This document shows, in pieces, positions 1 to 8,805 of a DNA stretch of 31,276 nt (its first letter is position 1; each line of letters starts with the position of its first letter). The stretch is from Thioalkalivibrio sp. GTDB lineage: Bacteria; Pseudomonadota; Gammaproteobacteria; Ectothiorhodospirales; Ectothiorhodospiraceae. Below the pieces are notes generated by a model. The model worked only from the letters and a program-made list of their open reading frames with translations, was not told the origin of the DNA and made no database searches. The stretch spans positions 1 to 31,276 of the forward strand of contig SLNI01000178.1 of assembly GCA_007133115.1 (NCBI GenBank). The letters run 5' to 3'. A program made the position numbers and the translations under genes.

Positions 1-1268
1 CGCCCCCGCCCCCACGGAAAAACGCCAAGCAGTTGCTGCAGGCAATCGAGAGCCCGCTGCTGTCCGCTGCCGATCCGGACCGCACCTTCGCCCTCGCTCT
101 TTTCGAGTTGGATGTGCTCGACCCCGATGATACCGCCCAACAGGAAGCACTCGAGCCGCTGATCGAACAGGTCGGGAGCCTGCTCGACATGCACTTCCCG
201 CACCCGGCCACGGTCGCTCGCTTCGAGAACGGCACCTATGGCGTTTTTCTGCCCACGGCGGAACGCGGAAAACTGGAACATATTCTCGACAATGTCCTTA
301 ACCAGGCCGCCACGATCTCTCATGTTCTGGAGGACGTGACCTGCAGCGGAACACTCTCCTGCGGCGCAGTACTGACAGACGACTCGGGACCTGCCGCCGA
401 GGAGCTTCTGAGCCAGGCTGAACTGGCGCTCGCGGAGAGCCGCACAGAGGGCGGACAGCGTTACAGCTTCTACCTACCGAGGGATGCTTCGGGCAACCGC
501 CCGGACCAGGATGAGGTCTGGAAGGAACGCATCCAGAACGCCATTGCCAGCGACGGTCTGCACCTGCTGTACCAGCCCATCATGGGTCTTCAGGGCGAGG
601 ACATTCCCCGGTACAACGTCTTCGTCCGACTCACTGGAGACCAGGGAAAGGTCTACGATCCCGGTGAATTCCTGCCCGCCGCCGAACGCATGGGAATCGC
701 CGCGCCGCTGGATCAATGGATCATCCGGCACGCCATCGCGACGCTGAGCCAGCAGCTGCAGAATGACCCACGCACCGTGTTCTTCGTCAAGCTCTCGCAT
801 GGTTCTCTCGGCCCCGAGCCGGCGGCCGAGTGGCTGCGGAAGTTCCTTGAACGCAGCCAGGTTCCGGCCGCCAATCTCGTGGTGGAGTTCAAGGAAGCGA
901 CCCTGCTCACCTCCCTGGAAGCGGCGAGCCGGACCGCGAACGACCTGCGGGGGCTTGGTGTCGATCTGAGCATTACCGATTTCGGGAACGGTCTGGACCC
1001 CTTCTCCGTTCTGAAGCGGTTCGACGCAGCCTACGTCAAGCTGGACCCCGGTCTGTTGGTGGACCTCGCGCGTAGCCCGGACAGCCGCGAGACCCTTGCG
1101 CAGTTGACTGAGGGTGCCCATAAGCAGGGGTGCCAGGTGATCGTTCCCTTCGTGGAGACCGCGGAAACCCTATCGGTCCTTTTCACTCTGAACGTCAACC
1201 TGGTGCAGGGCTACCTGATCCAGGCTCCAAGCGAACAACCCGCGTTTGATTTCGCTCAGGGGCTCTGA
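1..1268 (+). CDS. FimX-like degenerate GGDEF-EAL signalling protein, 5' partial
   Basis: The frame is open to the left edge, so the TTG at 33 is not taken as a start; only the last 421 codons are present and upstream domains (FimX has receiver and PAS domains) would lie outside. The first part is the end of a GGDEF domain whose signature is replaced by ENGTY (about 225-239), so no diguanylate cyclase activity is expected. The second half is an EAL domain with the YQPI entry motif, but the EAL signature is NVF (615-623) and the metal-binding DDFG is TDFG (975-986), so phosphodiesterase activity is also unlikely. It keeps the VRL and PFVE segments of FimX-type c-di-GMP receptors. FimX controls type IV pili; a receptor role here is inferred. 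psd follows after 29 nt in the same direction. Confidence 0.85.
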   Translation, partial: PPPPRKNAKQLLQAIESPLLSAADPDRTFALALFELDVLDPDDTAQQEALEPLIEQVGSLLDMHFPHPATVARFENGTYGVFLPTAERGKLEHILDNVLNQAATISHVLEDVTCSGTLSCGAVLTDDSGPAAEELLSQAELALAESRTEGGQRYSFYLPRDASGNRPDQDEVWKERIQNAIASDGLHLLYQPIMGLQGEDIPRYNVFVRLTGDQGKVYDPGEFLPAAERMGIAAPLDQWIIRHAIATLSQQLQNDPRTVFFVKLSHGSLGPEPAAEWLRKFLERSQVPAANLVVEFKEATLLTSLEAASRTANDLRGLGVDLSITDFGNGLDPFSVLKRFDAAYVKLDPGLLVDLARSPDSRETLAQLTEGAHKQGCQVIVPFVETAETLSVLFTLNVNLVQGYLIQAPSEQPAFDFAQGL

Positions 1269-1297
1269 TTTTCCCGAAACGCGATGCATCGGACCCC

Positions 1298-2167
1298 ATG
1301 ATGACCCCCTTCGATTTCCTGCTCGCACAACTGCTTCGGCTGCTACCACACCACGCGATCTCCCGCCTCACACACCGAGTCGCGCGCTGGCAATCACCGC
1401 GCATGCAGCCCCTGTTGCGCGGGTTCGTGCGCCAGTACAACCTGGACATGACGGAGGCTGCAAACGCCGACATCGCCGCCTACCCAAGCTTCAATGCACT
1501 GTTCACGCGGGCGCTGCGCCCCGAAGTGCGCCCGCTGGAGGGGGATGAAAGCAGCCTCGCCAGCCCTGCCGACGCCCGGGTCAGTGCGCTGGGTCGCATC
1601 CAATCGGGGCAGATCTTCCAGGCCAAGGGCCACAGCTACACCGCAACCGAACTGCTCGGTGGTTTCGCCGACCTCGCCCAGCCGTTTTTCCGCGGCCAAT
1701 TCCTCACCGTGTACCTGTCACCGCGTGATTACCACCGGCTGCACATGCCGCTGAGCGGACGCCTGACGACGATGGTGCATGTTCCCGGCCGACTGTTCTC
1801 CGTCGCACCGCGGATCGTAGCCCACACCCCGCGCCTGTTCGCACGCAATGAACGGGTGATCGCCTTCTTCGATACGTCGATCGGGCCCATCGCGATGGCG
1901 CTGATCGGCGCGATCAACGTGGGCTCCATCGAGACGGTCTGGGCCGGAGAGGTGACGCCGCCAAGAGGCCGTGTGATCACCCGCGCGGACTACGGCGATC
2001 GGGATATCCGGCTGGCCCGGGGAGAGGAAATGGGTCGCTTTAATCTGGGGTCTTCGGTGGTGCTGCTGCTACCCGAATCTCCCCTGCGGTTCAATCCCGA
2101 AATCGGCCCTGGGTCGCTGCTGCGCTTCGGCTCCGAAGTGGCACGATTGCTCGATACCGAAGCCTGA
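1298..2167 (+). CDS. psd: phosphatidylserine decarboxylase proenzyme
   Basis: This enzyme converts phosphatidylserine to phosphatidylethanolamine at the inner membrane. The 289-residue protein has the full family layout: Asp92 in PADARV, His146 and His149 in the SPRDYHRLHMP segment, and the self-cleavage motif LGSS at 250-253, where cleavage before Ser252 would leave the pyruvoyl cofactor on the small alpha chain. E. coli has LGST at this place; LGSS is a tolerated variant. Two ATG codons stand in tandem at 1298 and 1301 with only a weak ribosome-binding site (GGA). It ends 3 bp from the convergent epmA stop codon. Psd near efp/epmA/epmB is also seen in E. coli. Confidence 0.95.
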   Translation: MMTPFDFLLAQLLRLLPHHAISRLTHRVARWQSPRMQPLLRGFVRQYNLDMTEAANADIAAYPSFNALFTRALRPEVRPLEGDESSLASPADARVSALGRIQSGQIFQAKGHSYTATELLGGFADLAQPFFRGQFLTVYLSPRDYHRLHMPLSGRLTTMVHVPGRLFSVAPRIVAHTPRLFARNERVIAFFDTSIGPIAMALIGAINVGSIETVWAGEVTPPRGRVITRADYGDRDIRLARGEEMGRFNLGSSVVLLLPESPLRFNPEIGPGSLLRFGSEVARLLDTEA

Positions 2168-2170
2168 GGC

Positions 2171-3145
2171 TCAGGCGCGTCCCCAGGGGAAGTCGATGAC
2201 CGTGGCGATATCCTGCGTCCCGAGCAGCCTCATCAGCAATCGATCCACGCCCAACGCGACGCCGGCACAATCGGGCAAACCGGACAACATCGCCGCAGCG
2301 AAGAAGGGATCGACTTCCGGACACTCCTGACCTTCGCTCGCGCGTCGGGCCCGGTCCCGGTTTCTCCGCGCAAGAAAGATTTCCGGGTCGGTCAGTTCGT
2401 GAAAGCCGTTGGCCAGCTCGAGATCGCCCCAGTACAGCTCGAAGCGACTGGCGCAACCGGGAGACGATTCACTCGGACGCGCGAGGACTGCCTGGCTCTC
2501 AGGGTAATCGAATACCAGCGTGAGCCTGTCGGATGGAAATCGCGGAGCCAGCACCAGCGACATCAGCGCATCCAGCCAGGCATCTCGGTCCAGACGCCCA
2601 GTCAGGTCGAGACCCGCGTCCGATGCAGCCGCAGAGCATTGTTCGGACGTGCAGGCCAGGGCATCAAGACCGAGTTCATCGTGAAACAGGTCTCGATAGG
2701 AGAGGCGCAGAACGTCTCCGTCGGGTCGATGCCAGCGAGCATCGGTCGCCGCCAACGTGTGCACCAGCTCAATCAGTTCATCCATCAGCCGGTGATGGTC
2801 GTACCCGAGCCGGTACCATTCCAACAGCATGAATTCGGGATTATGCCGACGACCCTGCTCTCCGCCACGGAAGACTCTCGCCAGCTGGTAGATATCGCCG
2901 GCCCCGTCGGCGAGCAACCGCTTCATCGGGTATTCGGGTGAGGTCTGCAGGTACCCGGACGCGCCATCCGGAGCCCATGCCCGCCAGCTTTCGAGCGCCG
3001 GATCCTGGGGCGCGCCGGCGGACAACAGCGGCGTTTCCACTTCCAGCACCCCGAGCGCGGCAAAGAAGGCCCGCAGCTCCGCATTGAGGCGAGCCCGATG
3101 GGCCCGCGCAGCCGCCGCGCCCGGCCGCCAGTTCAGATCAGTCAT
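2171..3145 (-). CDS. epmA: EF-P beta-lysine--lysine ligase EpmA (PoxA/GenX/YjeA)
   Basis: EpmA is a paralogue of the catalytic core of class II lysyl-tRNA synthetase; it attaches (R)-beta-lysine to a conserved lysine of elongation factor P. The 324-residue protein lacks an anticodon-binding domain and carries class II motif 2 (FRGGEQGRRHNPEF) and motif 3 (GVALGVDRL). I use the ATG at 3145, whose product begins MTDLNW and aligns with the E. coli start; an in-frame TTG at 3160 would add five residues. It lies 42 nt downstream of efp on the same strand, so substrate and ligase are probably co-transcribed. The convergent psd ends 3 bp away. Confidence 0.95.
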   Translation of the reverse strand: MTDLNWRPGAAAARAHRARLNAELRAFFAALGVLEVETPLLSAGAPQDPALESWRAWAPDGASGYLQTSPEYPMKRLLADGAGDIYQLARVFRGGEQGRRHNPEFMLLEWYRLGYDHHRLMDELIELVHTLAATDARWHRPDGDVLRLSYRDLFHDELGLDALACTSEQCSAAASDAGLDLTGRLDRDAWLDALMSLVLAPRFPSDRLTLVFDYPESQAVLARPSESSPGCASRFELYWGDLELANGFHELTDPEIFLARRNRDRARRASEGQECPEVDPFFAAAMLSGLPDCAGVALGVDRLLMRLLGTQDIATVIDFPWGRA

Positions 3146-3187
3146 CCACGAACCCGGCAACCGAAACCGTTCGACCGTGGTGTCCGA

Positions 3188-3751
3188 TCAAACCCGCGAG
3201 ACGTATTCCCCCGACCGGGTGTCGACCTTCACGGTTTCGCCCTCCTCGACGAACAGGGGCACCTTCACCACGGCACCCGTTTCCAGCGTGGCAGGCTTGG
3301 TGCCGCCCTGGGCGGTGTCCCCGCGTACACCGGGATCGCACTGGACGATCTTCAGCTCCACGAAATTGGGGGGCGTCACGGAGAGGGGTTCGCCGTTCCA
3401 GAGTGTGACCACGCAGACGTCCTGTTCCTTGAGCCATTGCGCGGAACCTCCCAACGCCGCTTCGCTCATGGCGTATTGTTCGAACGAACTCGGCACCATG
3501 AAATGCCAGAAATCCCCGTCGGTATAGAGGTACTGCATGTCGGTGTCCATCACATCGGCGGCTTCCACCGTTTCCCCCGACTTGAAGGTTTTTTCCAGAA
3601 CGCGTCCGGTGCGCAGGTTGCGCAGACGGACTCGGCTGAAGGCCTGCCCCTTGCCGGGCTTCACGAATTCGTTCTCGACGACCACCTGCGGATCGCCATC
3701 CAGTAGAATCTTCAATCCACCGCGGAATTCGCTGGTGCTGTACGTTGCCAT
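3188..3751 (-). CDS. efp: translation elongation factor P
   Basis: EF-P binds ribosomes stalled at polyproline stretches and speeds peptide bond formation. The 187-residue product has the usual three-domain length and the modification loop KPGKGQAF, with Lys34 at the position beta-lysylated in E. coli. The C-terminal signature PPNFVELKI and the ending GEYVSRV are intact. The loop residue and the flanking epmA and epmB genes agree that the beta-lysine pathway is used. The ribosome-binding site is weak (GGGGAT about 12 nt upstream of the ATG). The gene starts 66 bp from the divergent epmB. Confidence 0.97.
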   Translation of the reverse strand: MATYSTSEFRGGLKILLDGDPQVVVENEFVKPGKGQAFSRVRLRNLRTGRVLEKTFKSGETVEAADVMDTDMQYLYTDGDFWHFMVPSSFEQYAMSEAALGGSAQWLKEQDVCVVTLWNGEPLSVTPPNFVELKIVQCDPGVRGDTAQGGTKPATLETGAVVKVPLFVEEGETVKVDTRSGEYVSRV

Positions 3752-3765
3752 GTCGTGTCATCCCC

Positions 3766-3807
3766 GTGGCGGTCGCGCCACCTGCGTTTCGAAGCGTGGC
3801 TGGCCAC
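3766..3807. promoter_or_regulatory. two GTGGC/GCCAC palindromes in the efp-epmB divergent region
   Basis: The 66-bp gap between the divergent starts of efp and epmB has a perfect 6-bp palindrome, GTGGCG and CGCCAC around a GTCG tetraloop (3766-3781), and a second one, GTGGC and GCCAC around TG (3796-3807). Both share the half-site GTGGC. They could be RNA hairpins in either leader or operator sites for a shared regulator; the sequence does not decide between these. I do not recognise a known binding motif. Confidence 0.35.
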
Positions 3808-3817
3808 CGAGGTAACC

Positions 3818-4837
3818 ATGTCCACAAAGCCCACGATGATACCTCGACCGGTGACGGCCGCCCAGCCTGTGCGCTGGCAGCACGCGCTCGCTGCGGCTGT
3901 GCGCGATCCGCTCGAACTGCTGCGCCGCCTTCGCCTCGATGCCCGGGACTTTCCCGATCTCTCGGGGGCGGACCATGGTTTCCGGACCCGCGTGCCCGAG
4001 AGCTACCTCGCACGGATCCAGCCCGGAAACCCCCGGGACCCGCTGCTTTTGCAGGTGCTTCCTCAGGGTGCCGAACTGCTTGAACGGCCAGGGTTTGGCC
4101 CGGATCCGGTCGGTGATCATGCCGCCATGGCGGCGCCAGGCCTGCTGCACAAGTATCACGGCCGCGCGCTGCTGGTGACCACCGGAGCTTGCGCCATCCA
4201 CTGCCGATACTGTTTCCGCCGGGAATTTCCCTATAACGCGTTCAGCACCCCGGGAAACTGGGAGCCGGCACTGGAGTACCTGCGCGAGCATCAGGAAATC
4301 CGTGAATTGATCCTGAGCGGTGGTGATCCGTTGACGCTTCCGGATTCGCGTCTGCGCGACCTCGTTCAGAATCTGGAGCACATCCCTCATCTGCAACGGA
4401 TCAGGATTCACACCCGGCTGCCGGTGGTGTTGCCGGAGCGTATCGACGACGAACTGCTGTCCTGGATCGGCCGAGGGCGTCTGGAGCACGTGCTGGTGCT
4501 GCACGCCAACCATCCGCGGGAATTCGAGGGGCCGACCGAACAGGCGATCGCCCGTCTGCGGGCGCGCGGCATCACGCTGCTCAACCAGTCGGTGCTGCTG
4601 GCGGGGGTCAACGATGACGCGGACACCCTGTGCACCTTGCAGGAAACCGGTTTCCAGGCCGGGGTCCTGCCCTACTACCTGCACCTGCTCGATCGCGCCC
4701 GGGGCACGGGGCATTTCGAAGTTCCGGACCATCGGGCGCGGGAGCTGCACGCCGAACTCCGGGCCCGACTCCCGGGTTACCTGGTTCCCAGGATGGTCCG
4801 GGAGCAACCGGGAGCACCGGGCAAGACACCGGTCTGA
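3818..4837 (+). CDS. epmB: EF-P--(R)-beta-lysine 2,3-aminomutase EpmB
   Basis: This radical-SAM, PLP-dependent enzyme turns lysine into (R)-beta-lysine, which EpmA transfers to EF-P. The CxxxCxxC cluster-binding motif is CAIHCRYC (Cys125, Cys129, Cys132) and Lys336 in the C-terminal GKTPV corresponds to the PLP-binding lysine of lysine 2,3-aminomutases. The segment GLLHKYHGRALL before the cluster and LNQSVLL are typical of EpmB. I choose the ATG at 3818 because GAGGT stands just upstream and the 339-residue product matches E. coli (342); a longer frame from 3755 would almost touch efp. epmC, the EF-P hydroxylase gene, is not in the window. Confidence 0.95.
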   Translation: MSTKPTMIPRPVTAAQPVRWQHALAAAVRDPLELLRRLRLDARDFPDLSGADHGFRTRVPESYLARIQPGNPRDPLLLQVLPQGAELLERPGFGPDPVGDHAAMAAPGLLHKYHGRALLVTTGACAIHCRYCFRREFPYNAFSTPGNWEPALEYLREHQEIRELILSGGDPLTLPDSRLRDLVQNLEHIPHLQRIRIHTRLPVVLPERIDDELLSWIGRGRLEHVLVLHANHPREFEGPTEQAIARLRARGITLLNQSVLLAGVNDDADTLCTLQETGFQAGVLPYYLHLLDRARGTGHFEVPDHRARELHAELRARLPGYLVPRMVREQPGAPGKTPV

Positions 4838-4862
4838 CGCACCGAACCGGCGAACCGGCGCA

Positions 4863-6002
4863 CTACTTGTTCCAGAACTTCAGGTCTTCGAAAAACCCCT
4901 TCACGCCATCGAGCCAGGAATGGGCCTGCGGGCTGTGCCGGGTGCCACCCTGCTGCGTCGAGGCATCGAATTCCTGCAGCAATTCGCGCTGCTTCGCGGT
5001 GAGATTCACGGGCGTCTCCACCATGACACGGCAAAGCAGATCGCCGGCACCGCCACCGTGTACCGAGGTCACGCCCTTGCCGCGCATCCGGAACTGCTTG
5101 CCACTCTGTGTCTCGGCCGGAACCTTCAGCACCACTCGCCCCTTCAGGCAGGGGACCTCGAGTTCACCGCCGAGGGCGGCGGTTGCAAAGGAAATGGGAA
5201 CCTCGCAGAGAAGGTGATTGCCGTCCCGCTGGAACAGCTTGTGCGGTTTCACGCGGACCTGAACATAGAGGTCGCCGGCGGGTCCGCCATTAATGCCCGC
5301 TTCGCCCTGTCCGGAGAGGCGGATGCGGTCGCCGCTGTCCACACCGGCCGGGATCTTCACATCCAGCGTGTTCTGTTGCTGCACGCGGCCCGAGCCGCCG
5401 CAGCTGCCACAGGGGTGGGGGATCACCTTGCCGGTCCCCTGACAACGGGGACAGGTCTGCTGCACCGAAAAGAATCCCTGCTGGATACGCACCTGCCCGA
5501 CTCCCTTGCAGGTCGGACAGGTTTCGGGGCTGGTCCCGGGCTCCGCGCCACTCCCGTCACAGGCGTCGCAGGTGACCGTGGTCGGCACACGGATCTTCAC
5601 GTCGGTGCCGAACACGGCCTCCTCAAGCGTCAGCTCAAGGTTGTACTGCAGGTCCGAACCACGGTAGACCCTTTGCCCGCCGCCACGGCCACCGCCGAAG
5701 ATGTCGCCGAAGATATCCTCGAAGATGTCGCTGAAATTGCCACCTCCGCCACCACCGAATCCACCCGCCGCGGACGGGTCCACACCGGCATGGCCATAGC
5801 GGTCATAGGCCTCCCGCTTGCGGGCATCGCTCAGGATATCGTAGGCGGCCCTGGCCTCCTTGAACCGGGCTTCCGCGTCGGCGTCACCGGGATTTCGATC
5901 CGGGTGATCTTTCATTGCCAGGCGCCGGAACGCCTTCTTGATCACGTCTGCCGAGGCGTCCCGGGGAACCCCGAGTACCTCGTAGTAGTCACGTTGCGCC
6001 AT
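4863..6002 (-). CDS. dnaJ: chaperone protein DnaJ (Hsp40)
   Basis: DnaJ delivers unfolded proteins to DnaK and stimulates its ATPase. In order the 379-residue protein has a J domain with HPD at 33-35, a glycine/phenylalanine-rich stretch (about 78-112), four CxxCxGxG zinc-binding repeats (145-152, 162-169, 184-191, 198-205) and C-terminal substrate-binding domains. The ATG at 6002 is preceded by AAGGA and gives the usual [12 protein letters not shown] start; the longer frame to 6044 is not needed. The residue just before HPD is Asp32 where Tyr, Phe, His or Trp is usual. It follows dnaK after 138 bp containing two stem-loops and is probably co-transcribed with it. It converges on epmB with 25 bp between and no obvious terminator. 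Confidence 0.97.
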   Translation of the reverse strand: MAQRDYYEVLGVPRDASADVIKKAFRRLAMKDHPDRNPGDADAEARFKEARAAYDILSDARKREAYDRYGHAGVDPSAAGGFGGGGGGNFSDIFEDIFGDIFGGGRGGGQRVYRGSDLQYNLELTLEEAVFGTDVKIRVPTTVTCDACDGSGAEPGTSPETCPTCKGVGQVRIQQGFFSVQQTCPRCQGTGKVIPHPCGSCGGSGRVQQQNTLDVKIPAGVDSGDRIRLSGQGEAGINGGPAGDLYVQVRVKPHKLFQRDGNHLLCEVPISFATAALGGELEVPCLKGRVVLKVPAETQSGKQFRMRGKGVTSVHGGGAGDLLCRVMVETPVNLTAKQRELLQEFDASTQQGGTRHSPQAHSWLDGVKGFFEDLKFWNK

Positions 6003-6059
6003 CTCGGATCCTTGCCGTTTGCCGCGCGCGCCCGTCCGGGCCACACGGTAACAGGCACG

Positions 6060-6087
6060 GCCCGGATCCGCTCCTGCGGAACCGGGC
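6060..6087 (-). other. stem-loop in the dnaK-dnaJ intercistronic region (dnaJ-proximal)
   Basis: GCCCGG (6060-6065) pairs with CCGGGC (6082-6087); after an A/A mismatch TCCGC (6067-6071) pairs with GCGGA (6076-6080) around a 4-nt loop. No U-run follows in the direction of transcription, so it looks like a processing, stability or attenuation hairpin rather than a standard terminator. Confidence 0.55.
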
Positions 6088-6107
6088 GTGCCCGGAGAAA
6101 CGGGATA

Positions 6108-6130
6108 CCGCCCGGCCGGCAGCCGGGCGG
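6108..6130 (-). other. stem-loop in the dnaK-dnaJ intercistronic region (dnaK-proximal)
   Basis: CCGCCCGG (6108-6115) is the exact reverse complement of CCGGGCGG (6123-6130), giving an 8-bp all-GC stem with a 7-nt loop, 10 bp after the dnaK stop codon. No U-run follows, so partial termination or protection of the dnaK message 3' end are the likelier roles. Confidence 0.6.
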
Positions 6131-6140
6131 GCTTTCACCG

Positions 6141-8066
6141 TCACTGTTTCTTGTCGTCGACCTCTTCGAATTCGGCGTCCACGACATCGTCCTGACCCGC
6201 GCCCGCCTGGCTTTCGCCACCGTCCGCGGACGCATCCACGCCTTCGCTGGCCTTGGCATAGGCCCGCTCGGCGAGCTTGCCTGAGGCTTCGGCGAGTTTC
6301 TGCGTGGCCGCCTCGATCGCCGCGGTATCGTCGCCCTTCATGGCTTCGCGAACCTCGGCGATTGCACCCTCGATGGCGGTACGCTCATCGGCCTGGACCT
6401 GTTCCGAGAGATCCTTGAGCGACTTCTCGGCGGAATGCACCAGCGCATCAGCCTGGTTGCGCGCTGCCACGAGGGCGTGGAACCGCTTGTCTTCCTCGGC
6501 ATGCGCCTCGGCATCCTTGACCATCTTCTCGACTTCGTCGTCGCTCAGACCGGACGACGCCTTGATCACGATCCGGTTCTCCTTACCCGTCGCCTTGTCC
6601 TTCGCCGATACGTGCAGGATGCCGTTGGCGTCGATGTCGAAGGTCACTTCGACCTGCGGTACGCCGCGCGGCGCCGGTGGGATGTCGCTCAGGTCGAATC
6701 GGCCCAGCGACTTGTTGACGCTGGCCTGTTCGCGCTCACCCTGCAGTACGTGCACGGTCACCGCGGTCTGATTGTCATCAGCCGTCGAGAAGACCTGGTT
6801 CGCCTTGGTTGGAATGGTGGTGTTCTTCTCGATCAATTTAGTCATCACGCCGCCCAGCGTCTCGATGCCCAGGGACAGGGGCGTCACGTCGAGCAGCAAC
6901 ACGTCCTTCACGCTGCCGCCCAGCACACCGCCCTGCACCGCGGCACCGACCGCAACCGCCTCGTCGGGGTTCACGTCCTTGCGCGGCTCCTTGCCGAAGA
7001 AGTTCTGCACCGTCTCCTGAACCTTGGGCATGCGGATCTGGCCGCCGACCAGGATCACGTCGTCGATCTGTCCCGCGGAGAGGCCGGCATCCTTCAGTGC
7101 CAGCCTGCAGGGCTCGATGGTCCGCTGGATCAGCTCCTCGACCAGACTTTCCAGCTTGGCGCGGGTGACCTTCATGGCCAGATGCCTGGGTCCGGTGTTG
7201 TCGGCGGTAACGTAGGGAAGATTCACCTCGGTCTGCTGACTCGAGGACAGCTCGATCTTGGCTTTCTCGGCCGCCTCGCGGATGCGCTGCATTGCCAGGG
7301 GATCGTTCTTGAGATCAAGACCCTGCTCTTTCTTGAACTCGCCCACGAGATAGTCGATCAGGCGGTTATCGAAGTCCTCGCCACCCAGGAACGTATCGCC
7401 ATTGGTGGCCAGCACTTCGAATTGATGCTCGCCGTCCACTTCGGCAATCTCGATGATCGAGATATCGAAGGTGCCGCCACCGAGATCGTATACCGCGATC
7501 TTGCGGTCGCCGCGCTTCTTGTCCATGCCGTAGGCGAGCGCCGCCGCGGTCGGCTCGTTGATGATGCGCTTCACCTCGAGTCCCGCGATGCGTCCGGCGT
7601 CCTTGGTCGCCTGGCGCTGGGAGTCATTGAAGTAGGCGGGAACCGTGATCACCGCCTCGGTCACCGGCTCACCGAGATAGTCTTCAGCTGTCTTCTTCAT
7701 CTTCTGCAGCACGCGAGCGGAAATTTCCGGCGGCGCCATCTTCTTGCCCCGGACTTCCACCCAGGCATCACCGTTGTCGGCCTTGACGATCTTGTAGGGC
7801 ACCAGCTGGATGTCCTTCTGGACTTCCTTCTCTTCGAAGCGACGCCCGATCAGTCGCTTCACGGCGTGCAGCGTGTTGGCCGAGTTGGTGACGGCCTGGC
7901 GCTTGGCCGACTGCCCGACGAGAACCTCGCCGTCCTCGGTGAAAGCGACGACGGACGGCGTGGTGCGTCCGCCTTCGCTGTTTTCGATCACCTTGGCCTG
8001 GTCGCCCTCCATGACGGCGACACAGGAATTGGTCGTACCAAGGTCAATACCGATGATCTTTCCCAT
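6141..8066 (-). CDS. dnaK: chaperone protein DnaK (Hsp70)
   Basis: ATP-dependent chaperone working with DnaJ and GrpE. The 641-residue protein has the nucleotide-binding domain start [13 protein letters not shown], the phosphate motif DLGGGTFD with Thr199, the interdomain linker [12 protein letters not shown], the substrate-binding domain and an acidic tail with EEVDDKKQ, close to the usual EEVD-type ending. In the phosphate-2 region the normally near-invariant GGxTRxP reads GGQIRMP, with Ile344 (ATC) where Thr (ACC) is expected. The ribosome-binding site AGGAG lies about 11 nt upstream of the ATG at 8066. A sigma-32-type promoter lies in the 97-bp gap to grpE, so dnaK has its own heat-shock start besides any read-through. 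Confidence 0.98.
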   Translation of the reverse strand: MGKIIGIDLGTTNSCVAVMEGDQAKVIENSEGGRTTPSVVAFTEDGEVLVGQSAKRQAVTNSANTLHAVKRLIGRRFEEKEVQKDIQLVPYKIVKADNGDAWVEVRGKKMAPPEISARVLQKMKKTAEDYLGEPVTEAVITVPAYFNDSQRQATKDAGRIAGLEVKRIINEPTAAALAYGMDKKRGDRKIAVYDLGGGTFDISIIEIAEVDGEHQFEVLATNGDTFLGGEDFDNRLIDYLVGEFKKEQGLDLKNDPLAMQRIREAAEKAKIELSSSQQTEVNLPYVTADNTGPRHLAMKVTRAKLESLVEELIQRTIEPCRLALKDAGLSAGQIDDVILVGGQIRMPKVQETVQNFFGKEPRKDVNPDEAVAVGAAVQGGVLGGSVKDVLLLDVTPLSLGIETLGGVMTKLIEKNTTIPTKANQVFSTADDNQTAVTVHVLQGEREQASVNKSLGRFDLSDIPPAPRGVPQVEVTFDIDANGILHVSAKDKATGKENRIVIKASSGLSDDEVEKMVKDAEAHAEEDKRFHALVAARNQADALVHSAEKSLKDLSEQVQADERTAIEGAIAEVREAMKGDDTAAIEAATQKLAEASGKLAERAYAKASEGVDASADGGESQAGAGQDDVVDAEFEEVDDKKQ

Positions 8067-8140
8067 GATTAGAAAACTCCTGCGGTGAAATGGGTCATTG
8101 CGGCGCGCGATCGCTCGGCACGCCGCCCTGTCTGAATGCG

Positions 8141-8168
8141 ATATGGGGTAGGAATCGGCGTTTTCAAG
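8141..8168 (-). promoter_or_regulatory. sigma-32 (heat-shock) promoter of dnaK
   Basis: On the minus strand CTTGAAA (8168-8162), 13 nt, then CCCCATAT (8148-8141). This fits the sigma-32 consensus (CTTGAAA, 13-15 nt, CCCCATnT) at every defined position. The -35 element includes the grpE stop codon. Transcription would start near 8134 and give a leader of about 68 nt before dnaK. Confidence 0.8.
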
Positions 8169-8745
8169 CGCCCTCGCCGCTGCTGTTCTGCGGCGTCCTG
8201 GAAACGATCACCATGGCGGGGCGCAGCACCCGACCCTGCAGCAGGTAGCCCTTCTGCAGAGTGGCGAGGACGGTATTGGCCGGATGGTCCGCGCTCTCCT
8301 GCGTCGTCATCGCCTGGTGGCGCTCGGGATTGAAGCGCTCGCCCTCCGGGTCCAACGCCTCGATGCCGAACTTGTCGAAGGCCGTGTGGAAAGCCTTGAG
8401 GGTCAGCTCGGTCCCTTCGATGATGCTGGTCGCATCCTGAGTCTTGCGAGCCGCCTCCAGCCCCATCTCCAGGCTGTCGCAGACATTCAGCAACTCGCGC
8501 GCGAAGCGCTCCATCGCATACTTGTGCGCGGCTTCGATCTCGCGCTCGGAGCGTCGCCGCTGGTTTTCGAGTTCCGCCTGGACCCGCAAAAGCTGATCTA
8601 GCCGCTCGTCCGCGAGCGCCTCGAGATCGGCAATGTGGCTCTCGGCATCCTTCAACGGCGCGGTGTATCCCGCCGCATGATCCACGGACTCGGCCGGCGT
8701 GGAATCCTGCTGATCGGATTCCACGTGTTCCCCTGGGTTGGACAT
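8164..8745 (-). CDS. grpE: nucleotide exchange factor GrpE
   Basis: GrpE releases ADP from DnaK and acts as a thermosensor. The 193-residue protein has an acidic, disordered N-terminus, a long helical region rich in Glu, Arg and Gln (about 35-90), and the C-terminal beta domain with the family signature [20 protein letters not shown]. The ATG at 8745 has a good ribosome-binding site (AGAGGAAA). It lies between hrcA (60-bp gap) and dnaK (97-bp gap), the order hrcA-grpE-dnaK-dnaJ known from Xanthomonas-like bacteria. Its stop codon is inside the -35 box of the dnaK promoter. Confidence 0.96.
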   Translation of the reverse strand: MSNPGEHVESDQQDSTPAESVDHAAGYTAPLKDAESHIADLEALADERLDQLLRVQAELENQRRRSEREIEAAHKYAMERFARELLNVCDSLEMGLEAARKTQDATSIIEGTELTLKAFHTAFDKFGIEALDPEGERFNPERHQAMTTQESADHPANTVLATLQKGYLLQGRVLRPAMVIVSRTPQNSSGEGA

Positions 8746-8805
8746 AATTTCCTCTTGGCTGGTTACCAGATGTGCGATGCGGAACGAAACGTCACCGCCG
8801 CACGC

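Noticed and set aside
33..35. TTG as start of the FimX-like gene
   Set aside because: The frame continues to the window edge and the domain is incomplete, so the gene is cut by the window.
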